Numbered from the stretch's first letter, positions 1-7,376 are shown. The stretch is 14,266 bases of DNA from Rikenellaceae bacterium (GCA_003542575.1 DPKJ01000012.1:1-14266); one strand, 5' to 3'. The notes: a model not told the origin generated them from the letters alone. Program-made: numbers and translations.

Positions 1-371
1 ATTTTTGAACCAATTTACACACCAAAAAACCTCCACGCCAGTTTTAGACAACCACTTAAATATAAGACATTTACATTTGAGACTTGCCTAACACCAAAAG
101 ATTGTGAAATTCAAGTGTTGTTATAATTAGTTGTTTTTGTGCTGTTTACAATATTTATGTGACGTTTTTTAGACAAATGGATTTTGCAATCATTTGTTTT
201 TCTGACATTTACATAACAACTTAAAAACAAAAAATTCTCTGAGCCAATTGTGAACAACCACTTAACTACCAGATACATATTTTTGAACCAATTTACACAC
301 CCAAGAATCTCCGCGCCAGTTTTGGACAACCACTTAAATATAATATATTTACATTTAAGACTTTTCCTAAA
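1..371. repeat. 278-bp-offset direct repeat made of family A ends
   Basis: Bases 1-91 and 279-371 are near-identical direct repeats at a constant offset of 278. Each starts with a flank reading ATTTTTGAACCAATTTACAC and continues through a family A left arm (CTCCACGCCAG at 31, CTCCGCGCCAG at 309) and the following GACAACCACTTAAATATAA segment. A third, degenerate arm lies at 234-264 (TCTCTGAGCCAATTG, then AACAACCACTTA), matching the good arm at about 26 of 31 positions. The interior 30-226 is homologous to 2308-2503. The region therefore looks like an older long family A element that was partly duplicated. No gene is supported here. Confidence 0.8.
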
Positions 372-444
372 ATGAGCAATTTTTTAAAAAGTCAATTTTG
401 AAACACACTCATAACCAACAATATATCCAAAAGTGGCGCGGAGA
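308..444. repeat. Family A inverted-repeat element, 137 bp (copy A1)
   Basis: The terminal arms 308-326 and 426-444 pair over 19 bp with one mismatch (TCTCCGCGCCAGTTTTGGA against TCTCCGCGCCACTTTTGGA). Inside, GACTTTT near 359 can pair with AAAAGTC near 387, giving a second stem within the first. The length equals that of two other copies (6402-6538 and 10979-11115). Its right end is only 19 bp upstream of the ahcY start, so it must lie in the ahcY leader or promoter region. No direct target duplication is evident at its borders. Confidence 0.85.
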
Positions 445-463
445 ATAAAAAACCAAATAAACC

Positions 464-1861
464 ATGAAAGATTACAAAGTTGCCGACATTTCCTTGGCGG
501 AGTTCGGCCGAAAAGAGATTGAGATTGCTGAAAAAGAGATGCCGGGGCTGATGTCTCTGCGTATGAAGTACGGGGCATCTAAACCGTTGGCCGGCGCCCG
601 CGTGATGGGTTCGCTGCACATGACAATTCAGACTGCGGTGCTTATCGAAACACTCAAGGTGCTTGGTGCAGAGGTTCGCTGGTGCAGCTGCAATATCTAT
701 TCGACTCAGGATCACGCTGCTGCCGCTATTGCTGCTGCGGGAGTTCCGGTTTTCGCATGGAAGGGTGAGACTTTGGAGGAGTATTGGTGGTGCACCGAGA
801 AGGCTCTTGACTTTGGCGCCGGCCTCGGCCCTAACCTTATCGTGGATGATGGTGGTGATGCCACTATTATGTTGCACAGAGGTTTTGAGGCGGAGAAAAA
901 CCCTGCTGTTCTTGATGCGCATGCAGAGACTCAGGATGAGGTTGAGCTAAATAAGATTTTGAAAAAGATTCTTGCTGCCGATAAGGGTCGCTGGCATAAA
1001 GCCACCTCTTCGGTTAAGGGTGTTTCTGAGGAGACTACAACCGGTGTTCACCGCCTCTACCAGATGCTGGAGCAGGGCAAACTCCTCTTCCCGGCATTTA
1101 ATGTTAACGACTCGGTTACAAAATCTAAGTTTGACAACTTGTACGGGTGTCGTGAGTCGCTTGCTGATGGTATTAAACGTGCCACTGACGTGATGATCGC
1201 GGGCAAGGTGGTAGTTGTGGCCGGTTACGGCGATGTTGGCAAGGGTTGTGCCCGTTCTATGCATAGTTACGGTGCAAGGGTCTTGATTACAGAGATCGAT
1301 CCGATTTGTGCGCTTCAGGCTGCTATGGAGGGTTTCGAGGTTGTGACAATGGAGGAGGCTGTTAAGGAGGGTAATATTTTTGTTACCGCTACGGGTAACC
1401 GCGACATAATTACCGCCGCGCACATGGCTGCGATGAAGGACCAGTCTATTGTTTGCAACATCGGTCACTTTGATGACGAGATTCAGGTTGCGCAGTTGGA
1501 GAAGTGGTCGGGTATTCAAAGGGTAAACATTAAACCGCAGGTAGATAAATACACCTACCCGGATGGTCATTCAATAATTCTGCTTGCTCAGGGCCGTCTT
1601 GTTAACCTGGGCTGTGCAACCGGCCACCCTTCATTCGTTATGAGTAATTCATTTACAAATCAGGTGATTGCACAAATTGAGCTTTGGAAAAACAATTACG
1701 AACTGGGAGTTTACCGCCTGCCTAAACACCTGGACGAAGAGGTTGCACGCCTCCACCTCGACCAGATAGGCGTCAAACTCACCCGCCTCACCCCTGACCA
1801 GGCCCAATACATTGGCGTCTCACCCGACGGCCCATACAAACCCGACCACTACAGGTACTAG
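464..1861 (+). CDS. ahcY: Adenosylhomocysteinase (S-adenosyl-L-homocysteine hydrolase)
   Basis: This is the cytosolic NAD-dependent enzyme that splits S-adenosylhomocysteine into adenosine and homocysteine, clearing the product inhibitor of methyltransferases and feeding the methyl cycle. At 465 residues it has the usual length for the longer form of the family. Visible signatures are SCNIYSTQDHAAAAI (75-89), the NAD-binding Rossmann turn GYGDVGKG (254-261), HPSFVMSNSFTNQ (388-400) and the C-terminal KPDHYRY that completes the neighbouring active site in the tetramer. The segment around 145-185 is the insertion typical of bacterial and plant forms. The ATG at 464 gives the normal N-terminus (MKDYKVADISLAEFGRKEIE). 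It is followed by repeats and has no operon partner. The leader is AT-rich without a Shine-Dalgarno site and begins inside element A1. The identification is secure. Confidence 0.98.
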   Translation: MKDYKVADISLAEFGRKEIEIAEKEMPGLMSLRMKYGASKPLAGARVMGSLHMTIQTAVLIETLKVLGAEVRWCSCNIYSTQDHAAAAIAAAGVPVFAWKGETLEEYWWCTEKALDFGAGLGPNLIVDDGGDATIMLHRGFEAEKNPAVLDAHAETQDEVELNKILKKILAADKGRWHKATSSVKGVSEETTTGVHRLYQMLEQGKLLFPAFNVNDSVTKSKFDNLYGCRESLADGIKRATDVMIAGKVVVVAGYGDVGKGCARSMHSYGARVLITEIDPICALQAAMEGFEVVTMEEAVKEGNIFVTATGNRDIITAAHMAAMKDQSIVCNIGHFDDEIQVAQLEKWSGIQRVNIKPQVDKYTYPDGHSIILLAQGRLVNLGCATGHPSFVMSNSFTNQVIAQIELWKNNYELGVYRLPKHLDEEVARLHLDQIGVKLTRLTPDQAQYIGVSPDGPYKPDHYRY

Positions 1862-1865
1862 AAAA

Positions 1866-1913
1866 GCTGCGGGCAGTGCTGCGGGCAGTGCTGCGGGAAG
1901 TGCTGCGGGAAGA
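1866..1913. repeat. Four 12-bp tandem repeats after ahcY
   Basis: Four back-to-back units read GCTGCGGGCAGT, GCTGCGGGCAGT, GCTGCGGGAAGT and GCTGCGGGAAGA. The array starts 4 bp after the ahcY stop codon and ends 5 bp before family A copy A2. It is GC-rich compared with the surrounding spacer. No function is evident. Confidence 0.9.
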
Positions 1914-1918
1914 AAAAA

Positions 1919-2044
1919 TCTCCGCGCCAGTTTGTGGTAACTGATTAATTATGTGCATATTAAAAATGAGCCAATTTTTTCGTAAAATTTGGCTCATTTT
2001 TATTGTCTTGAAATACAAACACATACCACAAACTGGCGCGGAGA
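1919..2044. repeat. Family A inverted-repeat element, 126 bp (copy A2)
   Basis: The 21-bp arms 1919-1939 and 2024-2044 are perfect inverted repeats starting TCTCCGCGCCAGTTTGTGG. A second stem lies inside: AAAAATGAGCCAA near 1963 pairs with TTGGCTCATTTTT near 1989, so a single strand could fold into a long two-tier hairpin. The left 55 bp match copy A4 and the right ~77 bp match the right end of copy A3. Reading frames that cross it on both strands are a by-product of the palindrome. Confidence 0.9.
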
Positions 2045-2092
2045 ATCGCAGCATTCGTGGCTTACTGCTGGCTCAAAGGGTAAGTGATGTGT

Positions 2093-2197
2093 TCCCTGGG
2101 ATTTCTTTCCTTATACCTCATTATCAGAACATTAAACACATTATTGAAAATTGGCTAATTAACAGATTATCAGCGAAAAGGAAAGAATTCCCAGGGA
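2093..2197. repeat. Family B inverted-repeat element, 105 bp (copy B1)
   Basis: The arms 2093-2112 and 2178-2197 are inverted repeats of 20 bp with one mismatch (TCCCTGGGATTTCTTTCCTT against TCCCTGGGAATTCTTTCCTT). The conserved inner blocks CTGATAATCTGTTAA and CTGATAATGAGG show that this copy is in the opposite orientation to the other three. It lies 48 bp after family A copy A2. Confidence 0.85.
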
Positions 2198-2307
2198 TTG
2201 TTTAGGGAGCCAAAAGGAAGCCAAATGGTTTTGGGGTTAGTTGGTGAGTGAGTTTGTAGTGCTGTTTGGTCACTATATTTGGGGTTGCACGAAGTATAAA
2301 AAAAAAT

Positions 2308-2591
2308 TCTCCGCGCCACTTTTGGACAACCGCTTGAATACAAGACGTTTGTATTTGAGACTTTCCTAACATAAAAAGATAATGAAAATTAAGTGACATC
2401 ATAATTAACTGCATTTGTGTCATTTACAATAATGATGTTTGATTTTTAGACAAATCAATTTCGCAATTTGTTGTTTTTCTGACATTTACACAACAACTTA
2501 AAATTTTGCTAAACGAGCCAATTTTTTCGTAAAATTTGGCTCATTTTTATTGTATTGAAATACAAACACATACCATAAACTGGCGCGGAGA
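2308..2591. repeat. Family A composite element, 284 bp (copy A3)
   Basis: The left end (TCTCCGCGCCACTTTTGGACA) and the right end (complement TCTCCGCGCCAGTTTATGG) belong to different subtypes. The first ~196 bp are homologous to 30-226 upstream of ahcY. The last ~77 bp are nearly identical to the right part of A2, including the GAGCCAATTTTTTCG / AAATTTGGCTC hairpin. The element is thus a mosaic of two family A types. It ends 79 bp before the preferred DoxX start. Confidence 0.85.
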
Positions 2592-2670
2592 TTTATTCAG
2601 AATGTTTAAATTAGAGGTGAGTTTGCTGGTACATTATGTAATTTCGAATACGTACTTTTATTCAATCATT

Positions 2671-3114
2671 ATGAAAACAACTAATAAACTCTTTTCGCTT
2701 ATTATGAGTTCTTCTGACGACTATAAATCCCTTATTCCTCGTTTGGTGGTTGGGTTTGTTTTTTTATCGGAAGGTATTCAGAAATTTCTTTTTCCTGAAC
2801 TTGTTGGAGTAGGTCGTTTCATAAAAATTGGTTTCGAGAATGCAGAGTTTTTGGCCTATTTCGTAGCTACTTTCGAAATAATGTGTGGAATATTGTTACT
2901 TGTGGGTTTATTTACCCGTTTAGCGTCGATGCCTTTACTAATCATTATGGCAACAGCAATTGTAACTACGAAAATTCCAAAACTTGTTAATGATGGGTTC
3001 TGGACGATGGCTCATGATTCAAGAACGGACTTTGCTATGACAATGCTCCTGATTTACCTGATTATTTACGGTTCAGGCAAGCTTTCAATAGATTCAGCAA
3101 TTTCTTCGTCTTAA
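2671..3114 (+). CDS. DoxX family membrane protein
   Basis: This is a small inner-membrane protein of the DoxX family, 147 residues from the ATG at 2671. The family is named after a subunit of the archaeal thiosulfate:quinone oxidoreductase, but most bacterial members have no proven reaction. Four hydrophobic helices are visible, roughly at residues 22-41, 59-81, 84-99 and 119-134. The family pattern LSEGIQKFLFPE (32-43), VGRFIKIGF (47-55) and TKIP...GFW.MAHDSRTDF (100-121) is complete. The frame is open back to 2536, but that extension runs through the right end of repeat A3, so 2671 (or the ATG at 2704) is the better start. Its stop overlaps the stop of the convergent gene by two bases (palindrome TTAA). 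The family call is firm and the physiological role is unknown. Confidence 0.9.
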   Translation: MKTTNKLFSLIMSSSDDYKSLIPRLVVGFVFLSEGIQKFLFPELVGVGRFIKIGFENAEFLAYFVATFEIMCGILLLVGLFTRLASMPLLIIMATAIVTTKIPKLVNDGFWTMAHDSRTDFAMTMLLIYLIIYGSGKLSIDSAISSS

Positions 3115-6035
3115 ATTTTCACTGCCCACAAATTGCCGGCAAAATCGGCAATGTACAATGTCTCTCCTTCAATTACCAGGTTGCCCAAAATGGGTGAGCC
3201 GGTGTTGATTCGCCAGATGAAGCGGCCGTTGCGCACATCTACGCAATAGATGTAGCCGTCGTTGGCGCCAAAGTAGAGGTTGTTGCCTTTTAGGGCGACG
3301 CCTCCATCAACGGTCATTTGAAAATCTTTTGTGTAGGGTGCTGTGTAGAGCAGTGCGGGATTTGTCTTGAAATTCCAGAGCTCTTTGTAGCCGTTCGAGC
3401 GGTCATATGCCACAACGCCTTTGTCGGTTGTACCTGTGATGTAGTATTTTTCTGTGACCAGCGGCCTTGAGTTGCTATTGATACGGTAATCGATCTTGAA
3501 CTTCATTAGCTCCTCTCCACTCATAGGATCAACCTCGGTAATAAAACCAGGCGAGGCGTAGTAAAATTTTCCGTCAAAGAGAACCGGCGAATTGTCGGCA
3601 TATCGGGTATCTCCATCCCTCTTCTCCCAGATTAATTTGCCTGTTGTTGCATCGTGCGCAAAGCGTCCGGTCCAGTAGGCTGCAGTAAGCAGAATGTTGT
3701 TGGTTTCATCAACAATCGGATTTGCAACAGTTGCCACATCTCCCCTCCAATGGGTGTTCACCCACAAAACCTCCCCATTCACAGCATCTAAAGCCGTAAG
3801 GTAGTAGCCTTGTCCGGCATACACAACTCCTCGGCTTACCACTACTCCCTGAGTATAAGGATATTGTATAATATTCTGTCTAAGAGGCCTTTCCCATTTA
3901 AGCTCTCCGCTTTGTGCGTCAATTGCGTATACAAAGCCCTCTGCATCCGCAGCAAAAACAACTCCGTTATATAGGTGGAGGTTGTTTTTCACAGAGTTGT
4001 GGGTGTTAAACTTCCAGGCAACCTCTCCGGTAACCCTATCCAGCGCACAGATTGCAGCGTCCAGAGCCATATTGTCGTCAGTTGTGGCCGAAATCACAAG
4101 ATTTTGGGTTATCAGCGGCGAGGTCATGAAGATGTTGCCGCCGAGATTTTTTACCCATTCAATTTTTGGTGAGTTTTTAGTAGTTGAAATTGCTGCATTT
4201 TCATTAGTACCAGGTTGAGTTGTTTTCACAATTTCTGAATTTGCCCCTTCGAGAATGTTCACGATCGTGATTACGGTGCTGCCGTCAGAGAATTTCACCC
4301 TGAGTTTTGGTTGATCGTTGTGGCGTATGGCCTTGCTTTCGATTACGACCGGGTTTAGGAGGTTTTTGTTGAGTCGTTCGGCCGGCCGCATGATATTTTT
4401 TGCTTCAATGCCGGGGACAAACGTTGTGCTCCAGCTCCAGCTGCTGTTTTGAGTGAGTTGAAATTCTGCTCCTGCAATCATTAAAGTTGCTTCGGTCACT
4501 TCAGATGGTGTGTCGTAAATTGCCGCAACTACATTGCACACCTCACCGCCGGCCATCAGAAACGCATTTGCCACAATGTGTTTCCTGAGCGGGGAGTATT
4601 TAAGGTGTGTGGAGAGGTTTCCAAGTGTGTTAAATTCTACAACCCTGAAAGATGAAGGACTGTGGTCCTTCCCGCCCTTATTGGGTGACATCGTGGCCAT
4701 TACCGCTACTCCCCGATCAGTTTTGTGAAACAGGTTGGTGTGATAATGTGCGTGGAGGTATCCCTTTAGGTTGTATTTGCCGAGGTCTAACTCCTGGGTC
4801 TCTGTTTTAAGTTTAAATTTCTGTTCAAAGCCAAGCAGATGGTGGTTGAATAGTACGACCGGTGTTCCTTCGGGAATGGATTCAAGATCTTTTCTCATCC
4901 AGTTATACATATCATCGGCATTGTAACTCGGTTTTCTGTCACCTATCAGGACAGGAGTATTAATAAAGTGAACTCCTCCGACATTAAACGAGTACCAGAC
5001 CGGCCCAAAGAGCTGTTCAAATAACTCCTCGCCGTAGGCACCATCTACAAGATCATGATTTCCAACCGAATATACAATCCTTACACCAAGTTTATCGGTT
5101 GTAAAATGCTCGGCATGAAGCCTTAGCCCCGGCTCGTAACAAATATCTCCGTTAAAAAGTACAAACGCATAATCATTGTTGGCAATATTCTCCTTAAAAA
5201 TATCCATCCAGTCTCTGTAAACAGACTCCTCGGTATCTCCGGTGTGAATGAAGAGGTTCGATTCTTTTTCTGTTTTCCTGAGCGGAAAAAGAATTTCCGA
5301 TTGGCCTGAACTGCCTGTTTTGTTTTGGCTTATATTGGATTCCGACAGGCTTTTGTACTGATCACCAATTACCTTATTAGAAATGTTCTGTTTGTCATTG
5401 TTGGAATCAGTCAGGTTTTTGTGCTGCTCACCGATTACCTTATTTGATGTGTTCTTTTTGTCACTATTGGAATCAGGCAGGTTTTTGTGCTGCTCACCGA
5501 TTACCTTATTTGAAATGTTCTTTTTGTCATTATTGGATTTTGCCGCGTCAGAAGGTGAGTCAGCTTGGATTCTATTTGCCGGTTCCAACGTGTAGTAAAA
5601 CGGCCCGATATGTTCATACCCGCTTGGAGTTGAAATAAATACAAACTTAGCCCTTGGGCTCCTCTCCAAATTAAACTCCCCCATCCTGCCACTCCTGGCC
5701 ACATTAAAACCCTCCGAAACCACAACGCCCTCAATACCAACACCCTTCTCATCCACTACCCTCCCCCTGATTGTCACACTCTTCTTCATATCATTCTTCC
5801 TGATTGCCACGCTCTTCCTCACTCTGCCCTCTCTCTGCTCACCCTTATTCACATAAACCCTGCTGTCAAAAACCATTGACTCACCGGCCTTTTTTTCTGC
5901 TGACAAGTTTCCCTCTGCCAATCCTATTTCTTCTGCCAATATCTTTTCTGCAGCCGTTGTCAATACTGCGGGCATCATCACCAACGCCACCAGTGCAAAA
6001 TGCAGGAGCGCTTTAAATGTATTTATTCGTTTCAT
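3111..6035 (-). CDS. Secreted calcineurin-like phosphoesterase with PQQ-type beta-propeller
   Basis: This is a 974-residue exported protein of unknown substrate. A signal peptide covers about residues 1-29 (cleavage near TTAA-EK). A carboxypeptidase-like/metallophosphoesterase N-terminal beta domain follows (about 86-155, TIRGRVVDEKGVGIEGVVVS), then a low-complexity linker with three 22-residue repeats (167-232). The phosphoesterase domain is at about 260-480, with GD at 296-297, GNHD (325-328), FNHH (396-399) and AHYH (429-432). Its first motif reads DTE (267-269) where the superfamily usually has D-x-H, and the last has A instead of G in GHxH, so the metal site may be unusual. A linker domain (about 485-605) precedes a PQQ/pyrrolo-quinoline-like propeller (about 625-974) with repeated W-x-F and YAIDA.SGE.KW blades. 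It is a single gene, convergent with DoxX. Nucleotide, phospholipid or phosphate-ester hydrolysis at the cell surface is only an inference. Confidence 0.88.
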   Translation of the reverse strand: MKRINTFKALLHFALVALVMMPAVLTTAAEKILAEEIGLAEGNLSAEKKAGESMVFDSRVYVNKGEQREGRVRKSVAIRKNDMKKSVTIRGRVVDEKGVGIEGVVVSEGFNVARSGRMGEFNLERSPRAKFVFISTPSGYEHIGPFYYTLEPANRIQADSPSDAAKSNNDKKNISNKVIGEQHKNLPDSNSDKKNTSNKVIGEQHKNLTDSNNDKQNISNKVIGDQYKSLSESNISQNKTGSSGQSEILFPLRKTEKESNLFIHTGDTEESVYRDWMDIFKENIANNDYAFVLFNGDICYEPGLRLHAEHFTTDKLGVRIVYSVGNHDLVDGAYGEELFEQLFGPVWYSFNVGGVHFINTPVLIGDRKPSYNADDMYNWMRKDLESIPEGTPVVLFNHHLLGFEQKFKLKTETQELDLGKYNLKGYLHAHYHTNLFHKTDRGVAVMATMSPNKGGKDHSPSSFRVVEFNTLGNLSTHLKYSPLRKHIVANAFLMAGGEVCNVVAAIYDTPSEVTEATLMIAGAEFQLTQNSSWSWSTTFVPGIEAKNIMRPAERLNKNLLNPVVIESKAIRHNDQPKLRVKFSDGSTVITIVNILEGANSEIVKTTQPGTNENAAISTTKNSPKIEWVKNLGGNIFMTSPLITQNLVISATTDDNMALDAAICALDRVTGEVAWKFNTHNSVKNNLHLYNGVVFAADAEGFVYAIDAQSGELKWERPLRQNIIQYPYTQGVVVSRGVVYAGQGYYLTALDAVNGEVLWVNTHWRGDVATVANPIVDETNNILLTAAYWTGRFAHDATTGKLIWEKRDGDTRYADNSPVLFDGKFYYASPGFITEVDPMSGEELMKFKIDYRINSNSRPLVTEKYYITGTTDKGVVAYDRSNGYKELWNFKTNPALLYTAPYTKDFQMTVDGGVALKGNNLYFGANDGYIYCVDVRNGRFIWRINTGSPILGNLVIEGETLYIADFAGNLWAVKI
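5340..5537 (-). repeat. Three 66-bp tandem repeats inside the phosphoesterase gene
   Basis: Three in-frame 66-bp units encode residues 167-188, 189-210 and 211-232 of the phosphoesterase. The shared core is NKVIGEQHKNL in the first two units and NKVIGDQYKSL in the third. The sequence breaks down after SNISQN (233-238). Asn, Lys and Ser dominate, so the segment is probably a flexible spacer between the N-terminal beta domain and the catalytic domain. Confidence 0.92.
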
Positions 6036-6139
6036 ATTCTCGTTTCAATTTATGATTCACTAAAAATTCAATTCGAAATCTAAACTTGAAATTCAATTTG
6101 AGTCTCTATTAGAGATTCTAGTCAAGTTTTCAACAAAAA

Positions 6140-6170
6140 TAAAGGTATTAAAATTTTCGTAGTCACCAAT
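6140..6170 (-). promoter_or_regulatory. Candidate promoter of the phosphoesterase gene
   Basis: On the minus strand, ATTG (complement of 6167-6170) is followed after 19 bp by TACCTTTA (complement of 6140-6147). Both are one mismatch from the Bacteroidota consensus TTTG...TAnnTTTG with its usual 19-21 bp spacing. The start codon would lie about 100 bp downstream. This is a pattern match only. Confidence 0.35.
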
Positions 6171-6189
6171 TTTTCGTCGTGGCAAAATT

Positions 6190-6316
6190 TCTCCGCGCCA
6201 GTTTGTGGTAACTAATTAACTATGTGCATATTGAAAATGAGCCAACTTTACACCCAAAAATCGGCCTATTTTCAAAGTGCTGTTAATCTGGCACATACCA
6301 CAAACTGTCGCAGAGA
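6190..6316. repeat. Family A inverted-repeat element, 127 bp (copy A4)
   Basis: The left arm 6190-6210 is identical to that of A2. The right arm 6296-6316 is decayed (CTGTCGCAGAGA instead of CTGGCGCGGAGA). The first 55 bp follow A2 closely. The inner stem is TTGAAAATGAGCC near 6230 with GGCCTATTTTCAA near 6273. It lies between divergent genes, just beyond the candidate phosphoesterase promoter. Confidence 0.85.
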
Positions 6317-6401
6317 TTATGCCTACAGGTGTTTATGTCTGTGGTGTCTATGGTGCCTACGGCGTGTGTTTGCGCCTGCGGCATTTTTTTGTGCTCGTTT
6401 T

Positions 6402-6538
6402 TCTCCGCGCCACTTTTGTTCAACTATTTGTTATTAAGCATTTTGCAAATGAGACTTTTTTAGATTTAACGTTTTTTGACTGAAGTCTCTTTTTCAAGAG
6501 TCTGTTAAACAGGCACATATCCAAAAGTGGCGCGGAGA
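6402..6538. repeat. Family A inverted-repeat element, 137 bp (copy A5)
   Basis: The arms 6402-6418 and 6522-6538 are perfect inverted repeats (TCTCCGCGCCACTTTTG). Inside, GAGACTT near 6451 pairs with AAGTCTC near 6483. Its left half (TTCAACTATTTGTTATTAAG, GCAAATGAGACTTTTTTAG) is the reverse complement of the right half of A6 at 10979-11115, so the two copies are in opposite orientations. Confidence 0.87.
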
Positions 6539-6549
6539 ATCACAAACTG

Positions 6550-6656
6550 ATCCCTGGGAATTCTTTCCTTTTTGTTGATATTCAAGTACTTAACGTATAT
6601 TTCGCGCATAGGTTAAAACATTGATAATGAGCCGAAAGGAAAGAATTCCCAGGGAT
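6550..6656. repeat. Family B inverted-repeat element, 107 bp (copy B2)
   Basis: The 21-bp arms 6550-6570 and 6636-6656 are perfect inverted repeats (ATCCCTGGGAATTCTTTCC...). The inner blocks GTTGATATTC and ATTGATAATGAG correspond to the conserved inner blocks of B3 and B4. It starts 11 bp after family A copy A5. Confidence 0.9.
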
Positions 6657-6689
6657 TGAAATCTAGGTTGAGTGCGTTGCTGGCTGCGC

Positions 6690-6722
6690 AAGGTGGGTCG
6701 AAGGTGGGTCGAAGGCGGGTCG
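6690..6722. repeat. Three 11-bp tandem repeats
   Basis: Two copies of AAGGTGGGTCG are followed by AAGGCGGGTCG, without gaps, 45 bp upstream of the TlpA-like lipoprotein gene. The unit is GC-rich within an AT-rich leader and could in principle be a binding site array. Nothing further can be read from it. Confidence 0.85.
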
Positions 6723-6767
6723 AACTTTTTCACTCTTTAGTTGTTTATAATCTAAATACTTGAATAA

Positions 6768-7376
6768 ATGAGGTCAATAATTACACTCTTTTCAATACCT
6801 GTTTCAATATACATAATTTTGCTTTCACTGTCTTCGTGCAAAAACTCCGGGTCCGGTTCTGAAGGGTCGGAGCACAGTATGGTTAGCACTAATGCTGAGT
6901 TCAACCAAGGAAAAGCAGAAAGCACAAACAATGAGAACTTCTCAGAAGACATCAACATTAAGTTGGTAAACTTCGAGCAACTTAAACCGGCATACATCAA
7001 TAATGACGACGTTCTTTACGTTGTTAACTTCTGGGCTACCTGGTGTGGCCCGTGTGTAAAAGAGTTACCTCATTTTATGGAGGTTTATGAGGAGTTCAAA
7101 TCAAATAAGAAGTTCAAAATGATTCTTGTCTCACTGGACGATTCGGACAATCTTGAAACAGCTGTCAAAAGCTTTATTGTTCGAATGAACCTCAAAGGGG
7201 AGATTTACCTGCTTGACGACATTAAGAAGATGAACGAGTGGATTCCTGCTGTAAACAAAGATTGGTCGGGTTCAATTCCGGCCACACTTGTAATTAAGAA
7301 CGGCCAAACGCTCAGTTTCGACTCCAGAGAACTCTCTAAAAATGAACTGATTGAACGTATTGAAAAGTATTTATAA
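6768..7376 (+). CDS. TlpA/thioredoxin-like lipoprotein
   Basis: This is a membrane-anchored thiol-disulfide oxidoreductase of 202 residues. The N-terminus is a lipoprotein signal with lipobox LSSC, lipidated Cys at residue 24, followed by a Ser/Gly/Glu-rich linker to about residue 62. The thioredoxin fold carries the redox motif WCGPC (92-96) in the context VVNFWATWCGPCVKELP, and the cis-proline loop SIPATLV (Pro 171). These fit the TlpA/ResA-like periplasmic reductases that keep cysteines of exported proteins or cytochrome c apoproteins reduced. The substrate cannot be told from the sequence. The next gene downstream is also a secreted redox-fold protein, but 263 bp separate them, so they are probably transcribed separately. 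The ATG at 6768 directly gives a proper signal peptide. Confidence 0.92.
   Translation: MRSIITLFSIPVSIYIILLSLSSCKNSGSGSEGSEHSMVSTNAEFNQGKAESTNNENFSEDINIKLVNFEQLKPAYINNDDVLYVVNFWATWCGPCVKELPHFMEVYEEFKSNKKFKMILVSLDDSDNLETAVKSFIVRMNLKGEIYLLDDIKKMNEWIPAVNKDWSGSIPATLVIKNGQTLSFDSRELSKNELIERIEKYL

Noticed and set aside
947..1570. Long open frame on the minus strand opposite ahcY.
   Set aside because: The plus-strand gene is certain, and the antisense frame is a shadow with no recognisable domain.
1788..2205. Open frames on both strands across family A copy A2, giving similar peptides (KMSQ..RK.WLIF...QTGAE).
   Set aside because: The similarity arises because the element is a palindrome read from either strand. 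The frames run out of repeat DNA or overlap the end of ahcY, and they show no protein-family features.
2536..2670. N-terminal extension of the DoxX gene to an ATG at 2536.
   Set aside because: The extension is encoded by the right end of repeat A3 and polar spacer sequence. Family members begin close to the residues encoded from 2671 or 2704.
6317..6400. Possible coding segment between A4 and A5 (repetitive CGVYGAYGV reading).
   Set aside because: It is low-complexity, only about 80 bp, bounded by repeats and without a start context.
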